A stretch of DNA of 64,000 nucleotides from Platycnemis pennipes (Eukaryota > Arthropoda > Insecta > Odonata > Platycnemididae), in assembly GCA_933228895.1 (NCBI GenBank), contig OW121852.1, positions 102,445,544-102,509,543 on the forward strand, read 5' to 3'. Shown in pieces: positions 11,363 to 23,081 of this stretch. The position numbers and the translations under genes were made by a program. The notes beneath the pieces were generated by a model. The model saw nothing but the letters and a program-made list of their open reading frames with translations, was not told where the DNA came from and searched no databases. Positions within the stretch are counted from its first letter, which is position 1. Each line of letters starts with the position of its first letter.

Positions 11363-11610
11363 CTTTTTGAGTGAATTCCCTCAAGAGAGGAGGAAGATGA
11401 TGATGATGAGCATATGGGAACTGGGGCTCTGACCCTTCTCTTTGGGCTGACCTTTCTTTGCATTCCACCTTGTCGGTGAGGTACTTCTAACAAGTTTGAG
11501 GCCTTGCTGGTTCCAGTGATGGAATGAGGTGACTGAAGCCCAAAGCCAATTGTGAAGCCTTTTGGTTGGGATATTTGACCCCCTGTTGAAGAATCATCTC
11601 CACCAAGAAC
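11363..11610 (-). CDS. Exon 13 in window: cytoplasmic tail
   Basis: The acceptor is TTCTTTCTAG at 11612-11611 and the donor is AAAAAG|GTAATT at 11362. The exon is 248 bases, phase 0 in and phase 2 out. The translation starts VLGGDDSSTGGQISQPKGFT, continues IGFGLQSPHSITGTSKASNL, and has a basic stretch RQGGMQRKVSPKRRVRAPVP followed by a run of serines and SLEGIHSKR. It contains no ATG early enough to form a long ORF. The in-frame joins on both sides support it. No domain is recognised; the basic patch with an SPKRR motif is a plausible kinase or 14-3-3-type site by inference. Confidence 0.78.
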
Positions 11611-12590
11611 CTAGAAAGAACAAAATTTTCAATGATCTAAGCCAGTTACATTTATATGTATCAGACTCATATTCATAAAAGAAATACATACACACATTAT
11701 TGGAAGGCTAATTCACAATATTAGGATATAAAATACAATTACTATACTCTCCAATATACATGAAAAGAAAAATCATGATGTGATTCTTCGCTGCCAGTAT
11801 TTTCAATTAACCCTCAATAGAGCTAATGGGTTTATCTACAAGCAATAAAAACAATCTATTTTATTCATAAGGTAGTTTAACCACTAGAAGGATTGGATTT
11901 AGCATTGAGCTTCTTAAAAAATGCCTGCACCCTCAACTTTTGAAAAAATAAACTTCCAAGAAGATCCATCATGTTGGAAAAAACAGTCAATTTGTCACAT
12001 AAAGTGCATTTTCAAAGAGTAAAATAGCCATTATTCATCACTCATTGTTTCATAATTAGTCAACAGACACAAAAAGTTGCAAAATATTGAATTACAATAT
12101 GTACAATAAGCCAAATTGGCGTGTTTGGTCCTTCTAGGTAGCCCAGAATCACAGTCCTTCTAGTGTTAAGCATTCTCTCTTACTTTAGCACTAGATAATA
12201 AAGTCTAGGAAATTGAAAGCTGGGGCCAATAGTGATTTCAGTTGATGAGTAATATCACATTCTCCTTCCAAAAATGTTTTAAATGACATTCTTTCATCAG
12301 TCTTTTTTAGTGTGCATGAAGATCATTTATGGATCCCTGTGGGTGACGATGAAATCTTTAAATAAAAATTCCAAAAGATATCATTATAATTGATGAGATG
12401 TTTCACTAGCAATTAAGTATGAGTGAAATATTATAGCTAAATAAAGTGCGACTATGACTTAAGGTCAGCATGATAAAAGTAGAGGCTGAAAATGACATGC
12501 CTTTGGTTTTAAGACATTCAGTTCCCAGATAAAAGTCACAAACTGCGAAGATGAAGATCATCATCATCAAAAGGGAGAAATAAAATTAAC
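11611..12590 (-). other. Intron: no feature seen
   Basis: AT-rich intronic sequence between exons 13 and the mariner copy, with no recognised repeat border or coding stretch. Confidence 0.5.
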
Positions 12591-13601
12591 TACGAGGCAT
12601 GTCCGGAAAGTAAGTACCGTTTCGTTCTACCGCTACCACAACGCTAGTGTCGCAGTTTCTCGCATGTGTACTCGTCTTTATGGTTCATTGTCTTTCGAAT
12701 GACGCCATTACAGCCAGATTGTGTTGTGTTTACATTTGTTAGTGATCGTTTAAAATGTTTAAAACAATATCTGATCCCGCCGACTGTGAAGTGCATTCTG
12801 TAATACGGTTTTTGAACGCAAAGAATGTTAATCCAGCTGAAATGCATCATCAACTTGTAGAGATTTATGGTGAAAGTGTAATGACTGATGGGATGGTGAG
12901 AAAGTGGGTTAGAAAATTCAGTGATGGACGAACCAGTGTTCACGACGAAGCACAGAGTGGGCGGCCTTCTGTTGCCAATGATGGTTTGTTTGAAAAAGTG
13001 AATGAGAAATTTCTTGAAAACAGATGGTTTATGATAAGAATGCTTTTTGAAGATTCCCACAAATTTCAATAACTTTTTTGCATGAGATTGTCACAAATTG
13101 CTTAAATTATCACAAACTGTTTTCCTGCTGGGTTCCGAAAATGCTGATGGATGACCACAAAACGAATTGACTTGGAAGTGCATTGACATTTCTTACACGA
13201 TGCAGTTTTGAGGGAGGTGACTTCTCAGGCAGTATTGTGACTATCACTTATTTTTGAATTTGAAGCATGATTTTGGAGGAAGGCACTTTGACAGCGACGA
13301 CGACGCAAAGAACAGTGTTCAGCAATGGCTGTCTTCCCTGGCGACATCTCTCTATGAAGAGGGCATAGAAAAGTTGGTTTCCCGTTATGACAAATGTCCA
13401 AACAATGGTGGCAATTATGTAGAAAAATCGTGAAAGATGTAAAAATTGTATGCCTGTTCATTTCATGTAAATTAAAATTCATTCATGTAAATTAAAATTA
13501 AAAATTCATGCAAATTCATGAAAAATTAATCTTGCCTTGAAAAAAAATGTTTTTGACAATTTTTTCCCAAACGGTACTTACTTTCCGGACAAGCCTCGTA
13601 C
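12591..13601 (+). mobile_element. Internally deleted mariner transposon with TA target duplication
   Basis: Both ends carry the same inverted repeat of about 30 bases, starting CGAGGCATGTCCGGAAAGTA on the left and with one mismatch on the right (CGAGGCTTGTCC...). TA dinucleotides flank it at 12591-12592 and 13600-13601. The element proper is 12593-13599, 1,007 bases, shorter than the roughly 1.3 kb of full mariners. The transposase is in two remnants: an N-terminal DNA-binding part and a C-terminal part, with the catalytic middle missing. It is therefore a non-autonomous copy; the strong TIR match suggests it was mobile not very long ago. Confidence 0.92.
12755..13465 (+). pseudogene. Mariner transposase relic
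   Basis: The start at 12755 reads MFKTISDPADCEVHSVIRFL, then NPAEMHHQLVEIYGESVMTD and VRKWVRKFSDGRTSVHDEAQ, SGRPSVAND, the mariner N-terminal helix-turn-helix region. The frame stops at 13070 and homology continues in shifted frames (HEIVTNCLNYHKL, WVPKMLMDDHKT) to about 13195. After a deletion the C-terminal end resumes from about 13250 (LFLNLKHDFGGRHFDSDDD, then EEGIEKLVSRYDKCPNNGGN, YVEKS). All catalytic Asp motifs of the central core are lost, so it cannot encode active enzyme. Confidence 0.88.
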
Positions 13602-13639
13602 TATTAAGTAATGCAAAACTCTGTGCAACCGTTACTCAC

Positions 13640-13993
13640 CTCTGAACTTGGGCAATCATATAGAGCATCTGAGTCTGTGAGTGGTAGCGGTGGTCCTTTC
13701 CCAAAGAACAGGGATGAAAAGGGTCTGGGGGATGAGTTGTGACCAAAAGGTGATGAGGATGGGAGTGACACCCGATCGCTTAGTGGGCTTTCACTCCTTG
13801 AGCTCACTGGGCTGAGTTTGGACGCTGACCCAGGTTCAGTCTCAGCTGGTGGAGGCGATGCACCGCGAACACCAACCACAATGGATGGAAGCTGAAGAGT
13901 CTTCTGTGTGGTGGAAGTTGACTTCCCAGTCTCTCCTTCAGTACCTTGAAAATGAGTGGTGGAAAATTCATCCACTGCCCTCAATAATGGCAA
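13640..13993 (-). CDS. Exon 12 in window: cytoplasmic tail, Ser/Pro-rich
   Basis: The strong acceptor is ATCATTTTTCAG at 13995-13994 and the donor is GAG|GTGAGT at 13639, giving 354 bases in phase 0 to 0. It encodes LPLLRAVDEFSTTHFQGTEG, a Thr/Ser-rich part, SASKLSPVSSRSESPLSDRV and SALYDCPSS-type sequence with many SP sites. Exon 11 ends with one extra base, so a direct join to 13993 would shift the frame. Either a small exon between 13994 and 19070 was missed, or a second AG (GGGCAG, exon start 13974) is used; that join is in phase and reads EGIVDEFSTT. The mariner copy ends 40 bases past this exon's donor. Confidence 0.72.
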
Positions 13994-14459
13994 CTGAAAA
14001 ATGATATCATCAGAAATGATATATGTATTGCTGGAAAATCGATTGATAGAACTATTATTTCCTATGGATAACACTGATATGTAAGGTATTGCTTGTAGCA
14101 ATGACCATTCTGCAGCCTGTCTTGTGGAAGCAGTAAAGAAGATGGGACTGATTTAGGGTATCATCTTCCAAGCTGTGGACATCAATAACCTCATCAAGAG
14201 GAGAGGGATAATGGTCTGGGTCCCTGAAGGGGACTCGCTAGGTGAGGCTGAAGAGGGTCAACCTGGGGATGTAAACAGCCCCATGGAGGATCAATGAGGC
14301 ATGTGAGACCCCCCTGGCATAAGATTTTTTCCGAGGTGGACGAAGCATCTGCAGATTTTATTTCAGAGCCATGCTTCAGGGGGTCCATCAACCTGAATAT
14401 GGGGTTGAGGTGTTCTTAATGAGCAAGGTGGGGATGAGAGAGAAGCTCAACTGCAGAAG

Positions 14460-15620
14460 GGTAGGTAATGGGGGAGCGTGAAGATACTAGGGTGCCATGG
14501 GGGGGTGTATCCAGTCACCAGACCAACCTACAGCATAGTAAGGCCACCTCAGGGGTCCTGCAAAGGTTCCTTTCTGAATGTAAGGTCAAAATAGCCCTAA
14601 TTCAGGAACCCTTGGGTTTCCTGGGAAGGGTTAAGGGACTGAACATGACAATGGGCAAGTATTTTATTGTACCACTGTTGATAGACCTAGAACATGTATC
14701 TATGTGAATGGGGTAAGTACTATACATCTATAGCAATTCACCACCACGGATCAGATACATAGTAGTTCTGCAGACCCTTGGGGAAGGTGAGAACAGGAAG
14801 AGGTAGTCATCTGCTCCTCCCACCTGCCATATGATACGCCAATCCCTCCAATGTCAGTCCTGATGGTGAGGTTGATGAGTCACCATTAGACCAATAAATG
14901 GGATCTTCTTGTCGATACAGATGCCAACTTCCACCTCATTGTGTGGAGTACGGGAATCAGTGGCAGGGGAGAAACCCTTTTGAAATATCTTGTGTCAACT
15001 GAGTTACATAGGATGAATACATACATGAATTCAAAAAAGGATCACGACTTACCTTTGCAAATAGTATTAGGGATGAAGTGATAGCTTTGCACCAGTTCTC
15101 TGATACACAGGATTAAAAGGTGGAGAGTGTCAGAGGAGATTAAATTATCAGGTCACCAAACATATGCTCTTTTCTTCTCTTTGAATCCTCTTACTGTCAA
15201 GCAACATACATACTATACATAGTACCCCAAGACTGCAAAACAGGGGGCTACATTGGGAGAAGCTGGAAGAGGGAACCTCACTGCAAGTTTAGAAATGTAG
15301 ATGAGGTAGATGCTGCTATTGACTACTTATAGGGAAGAATTATCTCATCCTTTTAAATGAGCTGACCCATGAAGACTACGAAGGTAGTGTGTAAATTTCC
15401 CTGGTAGGGAACAGAATGAGTTGGCTTCTGTAAAGAGACTGGGAAACTCTTCAACAAGGCTAAGAAGATCAAAGTTCCTCAAGATTGGGATAATTACATG
15501 GCCCCTCAACGGAGGTGTAAGGAATTGATGAAGCACTCTAAGAGGGACTCATGGAGTAGCTTGTGTGCAAACATAGCTCCACAGATGGCCAAACTCCACC
15601 AGATCTAATGAAAAACTCAG
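14460..15620 (+). pseudogene. Degraded LINE: endonuclease domain and start of RT
   Basis: On the plus strand, NLQHSKATSGVLQRFLSECK and VKIALIQEPLGFLGRV (14540-14640) match the opening of the apurinic-type endonuclease of Jockey-superfamily LINEs. The signal continues through shifted frames: SSYLPYDTPIPPMSVL (about 14815-14860), LLVDTDANFHLIVWSTG (about 14905-14955), and near 15430-15590 KLFNKAKKIKVPQDWDNYM and SWSSLCANIAPQMAKLHQ, the segment between endonuclease and RT. It has many stops and frameshifts and no RT core. It is an old relic in the intron between exons 12 and 11. Confidence 0.72.
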
Positions 15621-15721
15621 AAGCAGAGGTGGGGTTTCTGTTGTTGCCTTCAGGAGACTTCTGGCCAACCAAAAAGGAAGCACTAAAGTTATTGATTGAG
15701 GCCTAGTTTCCAGGCTCTAAG

Positions 15722-15830
15722 TCAGGTGTTTACAACGTTTTTCATATAAAGGCACACTTTAATATTTTAAAAAATTGGCATGGCACACAGTGAAGGCACA
15801 TTTTTCTATGGTCATAAATTTTTTTCATTT
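15722..15830. repeat. Possible end of a hAT-type element
   Basis: The segment begins CAGGTGTTTACAACGTTTTT and continues with GGCACACTTTAATATTTT and GGCATGGCACACAGTGAAGG, which resembles common hAT element ends (CAGNGGTTCCCAACC...GGCACAC). I could not find a matching opposite end or an 8-base duplication, so this is a solo end or chance resemblance. Confidence 0.4.
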
Positions 15831-16322
15831 CACATCAAACAGACCAGATAGATATGATGCCAATGAATGGGCAATGATTAGTTTTAATGCCCAATTACAA
15901 GTCTCTTGGAGGGATTAGGGTGACTTCAATATCACATGAAGATAATTCTCCTGGTGAGGTCCACCATCACTAACTCATTTAACATATATTCTTCATCTCA
16001 TATGGCAAAATACTGAGTCAGAGCCCAAGCAAAAGAGAAAAATATTTTTTCATGCACCACTCACTTTTCACCATTTCTTTGTGTGAGGATGCTGTAGCAG
16101 AGAAAGTTAACAGATACATATAATGCTGGTCGGTGATGATGAATTATCCTTCCTATAAAACTTCCTTGGAGCCAAAGGTCTTTTGGGCATATTATTGAGA
16201 ATACTAATGAATATTCTAATGTTCCACAGGCAAGGTTGATAAAGATGGTAGATATTACATACATACAACAAAATGCAGCATATATTGGAATGCTATTCTT
16301 TATGTGAGTTTTTTTATTTATC
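15831..16322. other. Intron: no feature seen
   Basis: No coding potential or repeat border recognised in this intronic stretch. Confidence 0.5.
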
Positions 16323-16329
16323 TTGAAGT

Positions 16330-16690
16330 ATTGTAGGTACCATGTTTATGGTCTCTGGTATATGGTCTTTACTGGTATAACCAATGGTATATCTACTAAA
16401 TTGTATGACACTAGGGAAGTACTAAAAATATCACAATATTTTCATCTGAGTGACATAAATTGGGAAAAACAGATGGAGAAGATGGTTTTAATGGACTGTA
16501 GAAAATAACAGAAGCTCCTGATGTATTGGATACCTTCTATTTAAAGTATCAACCAGGTTGAGAGCTAAGTATTGATGAAGCAAGGGTTGCTTTTAAAGGA
16601 TATCACTGCATAAAACAGCTCCATCCAAGGAAAGTCGTCAAAGTGGGGACAATTTTAATGAATAGGTTGTCGTTATTTTGGTTTACAGTG
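16330..16690 (+). pseudogene. piggyBac transposase fragment
   Basis: Across broken frames the plus strand reads REVLKISQYFHLSDINWEKQ (16417-16470), YLKYQPG then ELSIDEARVAFKGYHC and IKQLHPRKVVKVGTI (about 16540-16655). The DE-containing motif in ELSIDEARVAFKG is the first catalytic Asp region of piggyBac transposases. It has at least one frameshift and stops; the rest of the element is absent. It seems unrelated in detail to the larger piggyBac at 23-26 kb. Confidence 0.75.
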
Positions 16691-16845
16691 CACTAACATG
16701 ATCGCTAAATCATTCAGAATAGCGGTCAAAATCGAATGCTGATGATCTCACAGTGTGGAATATTTCCATGATTGGATAAACTCACTTTGGATATGTGATT
16801 GAATAAACACATTTCAGTGATTACCGCAGTTTTTTTTTAAATGTG

Positions 16846-16965
16846 TACCAGGATTGCACAACCTGTTTCAGCAGTTATGCCATCCCAGGTACTATGTAAT
16901 TGTACCTTAATTTCATTGTGCCTGAAGATGACATAACAGGCAAAACTGGTTGTAAAATCCTGGTA
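16846..16965. repeat. 120-base foldback repeat
   Basis: The left arm starts TACCAGGATTGCACAACCTG and the right arm ends with its approximate reverse complement (ACTGGTTGTAAAATCCTGGT). The arms remain recognisably complementary for about 55-60 bases and meet near 16908, so two head-to-head copies of one small repeat are present. Confidence 0.65.
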
Positions 16966-19070
16966 TTTGGTAAATTAAGTGGAGATCACTAAGATGCGTT
17001 TATACCTATATTAAATTATGTCACTTTAAAGATTAGGTATTAGCATGTTCCCATATGGTTACACCCTTCATAGAAAGGTATAATACATACTTTAGAAAAA
17101 AAGGACGAAAGAGACTGAAATGTTCTTGGAACACAGACAGTGATGACTATTGCTGGGAATCTATTTGAATTAAAATCATATATACTTCAAGGTTTTTATT
17201 CACGTGTGGGAATTTTGAATATGTTAAAATTGCATTTGCCAAACTACCTCTTCATCTTCTCATATGGAATAGCCACTGGAATAATAAAAGCTAGGAAACT
17301 TCAACCCTAAAGAGGAGAGAGTAAAAACATACAGTGTAAAAGTGACTGTAATGGTTTGGCATGATATTCATAATATTTGTGTCCAGTAAATGAATTGCTA
17401 TACTAGAAATTACAAGAATTTCTAAAGTAAATCAAGGATAGAGAAAAAGCTATTTATGGATTCCTGACCTAAGTCAATGACCTGATAGCATAAAAATACA
17501 TGGGTAGTGTTGACATAGCTGGTCAGTGAAAGTACTTCTGACTTAGGAAGGAAAACAATACATATATTGTGTGTCTGGAATAGTGTGATGGAAGTACCGT
17601 ATAAACTTATGACGCTCACTTTTTTCCCAGAAATCACCACCAAAAATGAGGGTGTGCATCTACCATGAGTTCCATATCTATCCGCCTTACTCAGAAGTGC
17701 CCTGGATACCTGCATGACCTTGAAGCTCAGGGTCAGTCAGCAGGAGGGGATTGTATTGGTCGGTTGCTTAGAAGGGCGAGGAGGTCGCCTAAAAAACTAC
17801 AGCGGAAACGAGGGGAAGTAGGGGGGTTTCACAGTTATATAGAGTGTAAAAGAGCAACGATGGCTCTAGTCACAGCATACCACTTGTGATTGGGATAATG
17901 GCGGGGAAAAAGACATTCATAATTAGAGCTCAGAATGACTGTCTGCACTCACTCATGAATTAAACATTGTAGCATGATTGGGTTTGTTTTGTTTGAATGA
18001 AAATTAATCATTACACTCATTTCAAAGTGCAAAAAAAAACCTAAGCTTTTACCTCAGAGCTCCATGCCTATGAAAAATGCCATGTAAATTATGAAAGTGA
18101 TGCAAGTGGAAGGTGTTGATACTGGTCAAAAGTATGTGCTAACCTCCTCAAAACCGGACACTAGGAGAATGAAAAAAAACCTCAACATTTTTTTCTCCAT
18201 TTCAACACTGGAAAGAGGGGTGCGGGTCTTACATGGATTGATACAGTATATATTTGCCTTAGAGACATTACGACTGCAGAGAATAGCTTTATATTGTATA
18301 GAGAAATTAATACTTCTTCACTACCACTCTAGCCATGGAGTAACACAGAAGGATCCTCTGTTTAGTTCTCTACAAACATATGATATGAAATTTCTCCTCC
18401 TGCACAGTGATAACCAATAAAACAATTCTACCCATGGCCACTTGTTGACCTTGACAGATTTTACAGCCAAAGAAGAGTGTGCCTACTTCAGTGCGAAGAA
18501 AAGACGAACCCCTGCTTGACAAAAATGTTTTCTTCTGCATTAATTAAAAAGTATATATAAATGAAATAGTTGCAATTTACTGCTATAGAGATAGGAATGT
18601 TTTTTTTTCAATATCACCAAGAAAAAGGAGTGGAAAGGAAGGAAGGAAAGTAAACACACTCAAAGGTAATATAATTTAAGTTCAAATAAATGATACTTGA
18701 TTTAAAGATTGTCAATGTATGAAAGAAAATACGTAAGTATGTATTTAATTACACAATAAGTTTTTTAAAGCTAAATGTAGCAACATCAGCATACCTCTCA
18801 TTGTGCAAAAATATAGGCCCACCACTGGGGCAGGAGGGTATTTAAATTACAATGGAGAATTTCTACTGGTTGGTTTTGGATGGTTTAGGAAGGGTGTGTA
18901 TATAATCTTTGGAGAAGGTTAAGAGGCTGTAAATTATAGCACACACCAAACACAGTAATTGACGGCAGGTACAGTAATGGGTTGTAATTGGATTAAAGAT
19001 AGAAGTACATTAACATATGAGATAAGAGTGGCCTCCACAAGTACATACCAACTAGTTATCTGAAACTTAC
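16966..19070 (-). other. Intron: unclassified, may hide one small exon
   Basis: About 17570-18100 has a mixed, moderately GC-rich texture suggesting an old transposon, but I cannot name it. Because exons 11 and 12 do not join in phase through the strong acceptor at 13993, a short coding exon could lie in this interval or in 13994-16965. I did not find a convincing one. Confidence 0.4.
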
Positions 19071-21192
19071 CGATTCCTTCATCATTAGAATCAGGAGTTG
19101 TGCTTGAGTTGTGCCTTTCCACTCTCCTCCTCCTCCAAGCCCTTCCCTCCCCCACTTCTCTGCCCCCTTCCACCTCCCCCTCCTCCTCCCCTGAACCCCT
19201 ACCAAAATCTACAGTCTCACAGTTAGACCCTGAGGAGGACTGAGGCTTCCTTAGAGACAAAGACAGGGACTTCCCAGAGGGGGGACTTCCAGGAGGCCTA
19301 TCCACCACTCCTGCATCCTCCATGTTCGGAGTCTGCAGCAGCGGTGATGGCCTACGCGTCCATGAGTAGCAGGATGGCACTGAGAGATGGGGCACATTCG
19401 AACCGTCCTGGTCTGAGCACGTTGGTGAGCTCTGCCCATTCCCTCCCACCCCACCCTGTGGGAGGTTCAAGAACTGCTGGTGGTGGGTCTGAACGGATGG
19501 ATGGAGCAGGGTGGTTGTGCCCTGACTGGCTCCAACACCAAGATGGGGGTGGAGGAACTGCCCTGTCCTGTGGTGTGGGAGGAGGAGGTGGGGGCCGTGG
19601 TGGGTGTGAGAGTTACTAGGGTGGTGCGGATCCTCTGCATCCGTCGCATCGGAGGGACATAGGGGGTTATTGGATCCTGCCCTTGAGGGACCTGGGCTGG
19701 CCATGGAGGAATATCCCGAAGAACTTAAATTGGACTCGGAAGCTGTTCTTTCACCTCTGGAACACATTGAAAATGGGGACAGATAAGTCATCCCCGTTTG
19801 GCCCCCACACTTTGAGTTGTCGTCACCTATTCTTCTGCCACTAGGCCCAAGGGTATTAGTTCCTGATGACCGATAGGAGGAAGAATTACACCTCCCACCA
19901 CTGCCATCTGCACAACCATCTTCAGTCTCATCGGATTCACTCATGGTGGCAGTGACTGTAATGACAGGGGGACACATTGGCAGGTCCAAGGAGTTGGGCT
20001 TATCAGGTCCATGTAAGAGAAGTCTCTTGTTGCTTGGCTGTGAAACTTGAGGGGAGAGGGGGGGCTGGAAAAATATTGGAGGAGGGTAGGAGTGATGTTC
20101 CGAAAGTCTTCTTCTTGGGGGTGGGGAGCCGATTGGCAACATCATCAAGGGGCGGTTATTGGGCATTGTTGTCCGTGTGGGGGAGGGCTGTTGAACTCTT
20201 ATGGTTGGTATAACTAGGGGAGGAGGGGGAGAGAGCATTGATGTTCCTGGTGCACTCTTGGGCACTGAACAGTTCCCAGATGAATGAGTCTCCTCAGACA
20301 TGGTGTCAATACCCTCAGGGGAGTCTTCTTCCAAGCCTTCATCTCCAATGTCATCATCTGTGGCCTCTAAGGCTGCTGCATCAACAGACAATCCCTTCTG
20401 CTTCTGGTGTATGTGCTCCTCTTCGGCTTTTCCTTCTTGCTCTTCTTCATCCTCGTCATCTTCTTCATCTTCCTCAGTCTCTTCATCATCTTCATCATCA
20501 TCCTCATCTCCCTCATCATCATCCCCTTCCTCATCCTCCTCCTCCTCTCCCTCTCCCCCTTCTCCCCCACCATCCCCACCCCCTCCCTCCTCCTCGGGAC
20601 TATGCGTTACGTAAACCCTTGCGAGCTCCTCCTCCTCTTCCTCCTCCTCATCATCAACGTCATCCTTCTCTCCCTCATTGCCCCTGCCTTTCTTCTTGCT
20701 TCCTGCCTGCCTGGTGTCTGCAGGCTCCACCTTGGGAGTGCCCTCATCCTTGTTGGCTTGCAGCAGCCCAGTCCGAGAGGGAGATGGTGAAGGCGAGGGA
20801 ATTTCATGAATTGGGGAGAGAGGGGGATGATCCCCTGCACCCATGCATGAGGATGGTGGTTCCAGGAATATGGAAGGACCTCTGGTGGAGGACATGCTCT
20901 CCTTGCTGCACAGCAGGGCATCAACAACGGTCACCTGAATTTTATTCCTACTAGACTTCCTAGGGATAGCTGGAGAGGAAGCTTGGAATGACGATGAGGA
21001 AGTTGAGGAGGAAACTGACAAGGACTCATCAGAGGCTGGACTTGATAGATGCAGGGAACACATGGAGTCTTGGCTCAGTGCTTTTGATTCTGATGCAGAT
21101 GTTGGAGCCAGGGTTGCTTCACTACCACTCCCAGAAGCAGATGATGAACCCATTTCAGCTGAGACACGGCTTAGGAGGCGGGCAAAGGTAAC
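19071..21192 (-). CDS. Exon 11 in window: giant cytoplasmic exon with acidic tract
   Basis: The acceptor is TTACCCAG at 21194-21193 and the donor is ATCG|GTAAGTTT at 19070. The exon is 2,122 bases (707 codons plus one base), phase 0 in, and is open throughout. It begins VTFARLLSRVSAEMGSSSAS, so the ATG at 21153 is internal rather than a start. It is rich in Ser, Pro and Gly. Around 20415-20697 lies a tract of roughly 95 residues dominated by Asp and Glu, encoded by GAG/GAT/GAA-type codons, with only short interruptions (LARVYVTHSP, GGGGDGGGEGG). Near the end are RRRRVERHNSSTTPDSNDEG and Ser-rich repeats with many S/T-P sites. No folded catalytic domain is visible. It probably acts as a disordered signalling or scaffold tail. 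Confidence 0.9.
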
Positions 21193-22382
21193 CTGGGTAA
21201 TAGTAAAATTTACATTAAATCAGATGTAAGAAACTTATTTTCCATTTCAATCAACAGTCACTCTTGCTGAGGAATGAAGTCAAATAAAAAAGGATTTGAG
21301 AGATCCATTTGATTAGAGGCCAAACTTGTAAGAGAAGTTCAATTCATTCATAAATTCAATCAGATTTCTTGTGGGATAGAAATGAAAAGTTGCCTTTATG
21401 TATGGTAAATGGAATGTTAAGTTAGAAGTTTTTGCACATTTTCCAAGCCATCTACATCTATATTTAACCCTGTGAGCCAGCACAAGGGCAGGTGGGAGGG
21501 GGTGATAGGTTACCAGACATGAAGTTGAGTTTTTGCTGAAAAAGGTTTGTTGATTAATAATGAAGAATGGCTTTCAATGTATTTGAAATAATTTTACATT
21601 GTTTCAGTTGCATTTGTGCATTACATTTGGGAAAGACAAATTCTTGTATCTCTCAGTCTCACAGTCGATCTTTCTTAATTTATTCCTTCTGTTTGTCCAG
21701 CTGGTGCAGTGTGGGCATAGAAGTATGTCTGCAGTGTCATACTCAAGTGATTGACATTTGAATTTTTTGTGTAACTCTAATCGTGTGAACAACCTACTAG
21801 TCTCTAGGGTTCCTAAATAAATCTCTTCCAATAGCCGAGTGACACTGTAAGTTTATATAAATTTGTTACAGAACTCACCACTTTCTTCTTTATCCTTTTC
21901 AGTTCCTGAATTAATCTTTATTTATTGGGTACCAAATGCCTAATACATACTTAATACATAATTAATACATACCTACTTACTACATGGATAAAATACTTCC
22001 CACAATTCATTTGATAAAGTCCTGTCCCTTGAGTGCTGTGCCACAATTATTTCCAATATGATTCCTCCATGATAGATTTGTTAAAGCGATATCCAGATAA
22101 TTAACCACACTTGTCATGTATAAGTCTACTCCACCAACAGCATACATAATTTTGAGGCTGTTTAACTTTTTCTGTCAGCATGTATCAGGGTGCATTTTTT
22201 TACATTTTGTACAAGCCCTCAGTCAAGAATTGATGCAATTAATTTTGGTTATAAGACACACATAGCCTATTTTTTAAAAGTCATTTCTCAAAAGAACACC
22301 ACATTATCAGAAAGCAGAATATCACAGGTCACCTTTGCCATATCAGAGCTGCTTTCATCGATCACTACTTTCTGCTCACCCC
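21193..22382 (-). other. Intron: no feature seen
   Basis: AT-rich sequence upstream of exon 11; no coding or repeat signal recognised. Confidence 0.5.
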
Positions 22383-22712
22383 GTGAGGAAGCTGATTATT
22401 CATTTTAAAAACTTTTTATTGATTCTACTTGCCCAGACCTTAAAAATTTACTCGTTGTGAGGAACCTTGCCATGTTTCTTCTTGAAATAAAAATATATCA
22501 CAATTGCTTTTCCATTTCACCTGATTTATGTATTCAAGAAATAATCAGTGAGGAAGTTGATTATCCAATTTACAACGTTCTCATTAATTCCACTTGCCCA
22601 GAGCTTGAATATTAATTTGCTGTGAGAAACCTTGATAAATGCCTTATAGAAATAAAACAAATTCACATGCTTTTTGTTTCACCTGATTTGTGTCTTGAAA
22701 AAATAATGCTAG
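22383..22712. repeat. Two-copy tandem duplication, period about 167
   Basis: Unit 1 (22383-22549) and unit 2 (22550-22712) both begin TGAGGAAG(C/T)TGATTAT and share CCACTTGCCCAGA(C/G)CTT-like, TTTCACCTGATTT and GAAAAAATAAT-like blocks in the same order. Divergence is substantial, so the duplication is old. Confidence 0.75.
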
Positions 22713-23081
22713 CTGAGTTTCACAAGATCTAGATTTTGGGAACTGTGATTATTTTTACTGCAGAAATGTTGTCTATCCAGGAACAACATAACATTATTTA
22801 ATATCATGGGCTCAAGAATTTTACCAGAAGGATATGTTACAACTTTCCAATTCTTTGGTAATTTACCATTTTCCAATTACTCATTAAATTTAACATCTAA
22901 GTGCACTGTAATTTCTGGTCCTATCTTTTTGAACAATCTTATAGGTACATATATCTTCTGGGTCGGTTGAATTATTGCATTTAATTGAATTTAATTGCTT
23001 TAATAGTCCTTTGTGGTTATAACATCACTCATAGGTTCATCAATCACTGGGAGGTCCATAACTGCCTTCGTTACATTGTCA

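Noticed and set aside
16920..16962. Hammerhead ribozyme suggested by CTGAAGA and AAAAC words
   Set aside because: The helix II pairing and GAAA core are not present; the segment is explained by the foldback repeat.
20300..20954. Plus-strand ORFs rich in Ser, Pro, His and Leu opposite the acidic exon
   Set aside because: They are the antisense reading of the GAG/GAT-rich coding tract of exon 11, with no domain or splice support of their own.
21120..21153. ATG at 21153 as a separate gene start
   Set aside because: The frame continues upstream to an acceptor at 21193 and joins exon 10 in phase, so the ATG is internal.
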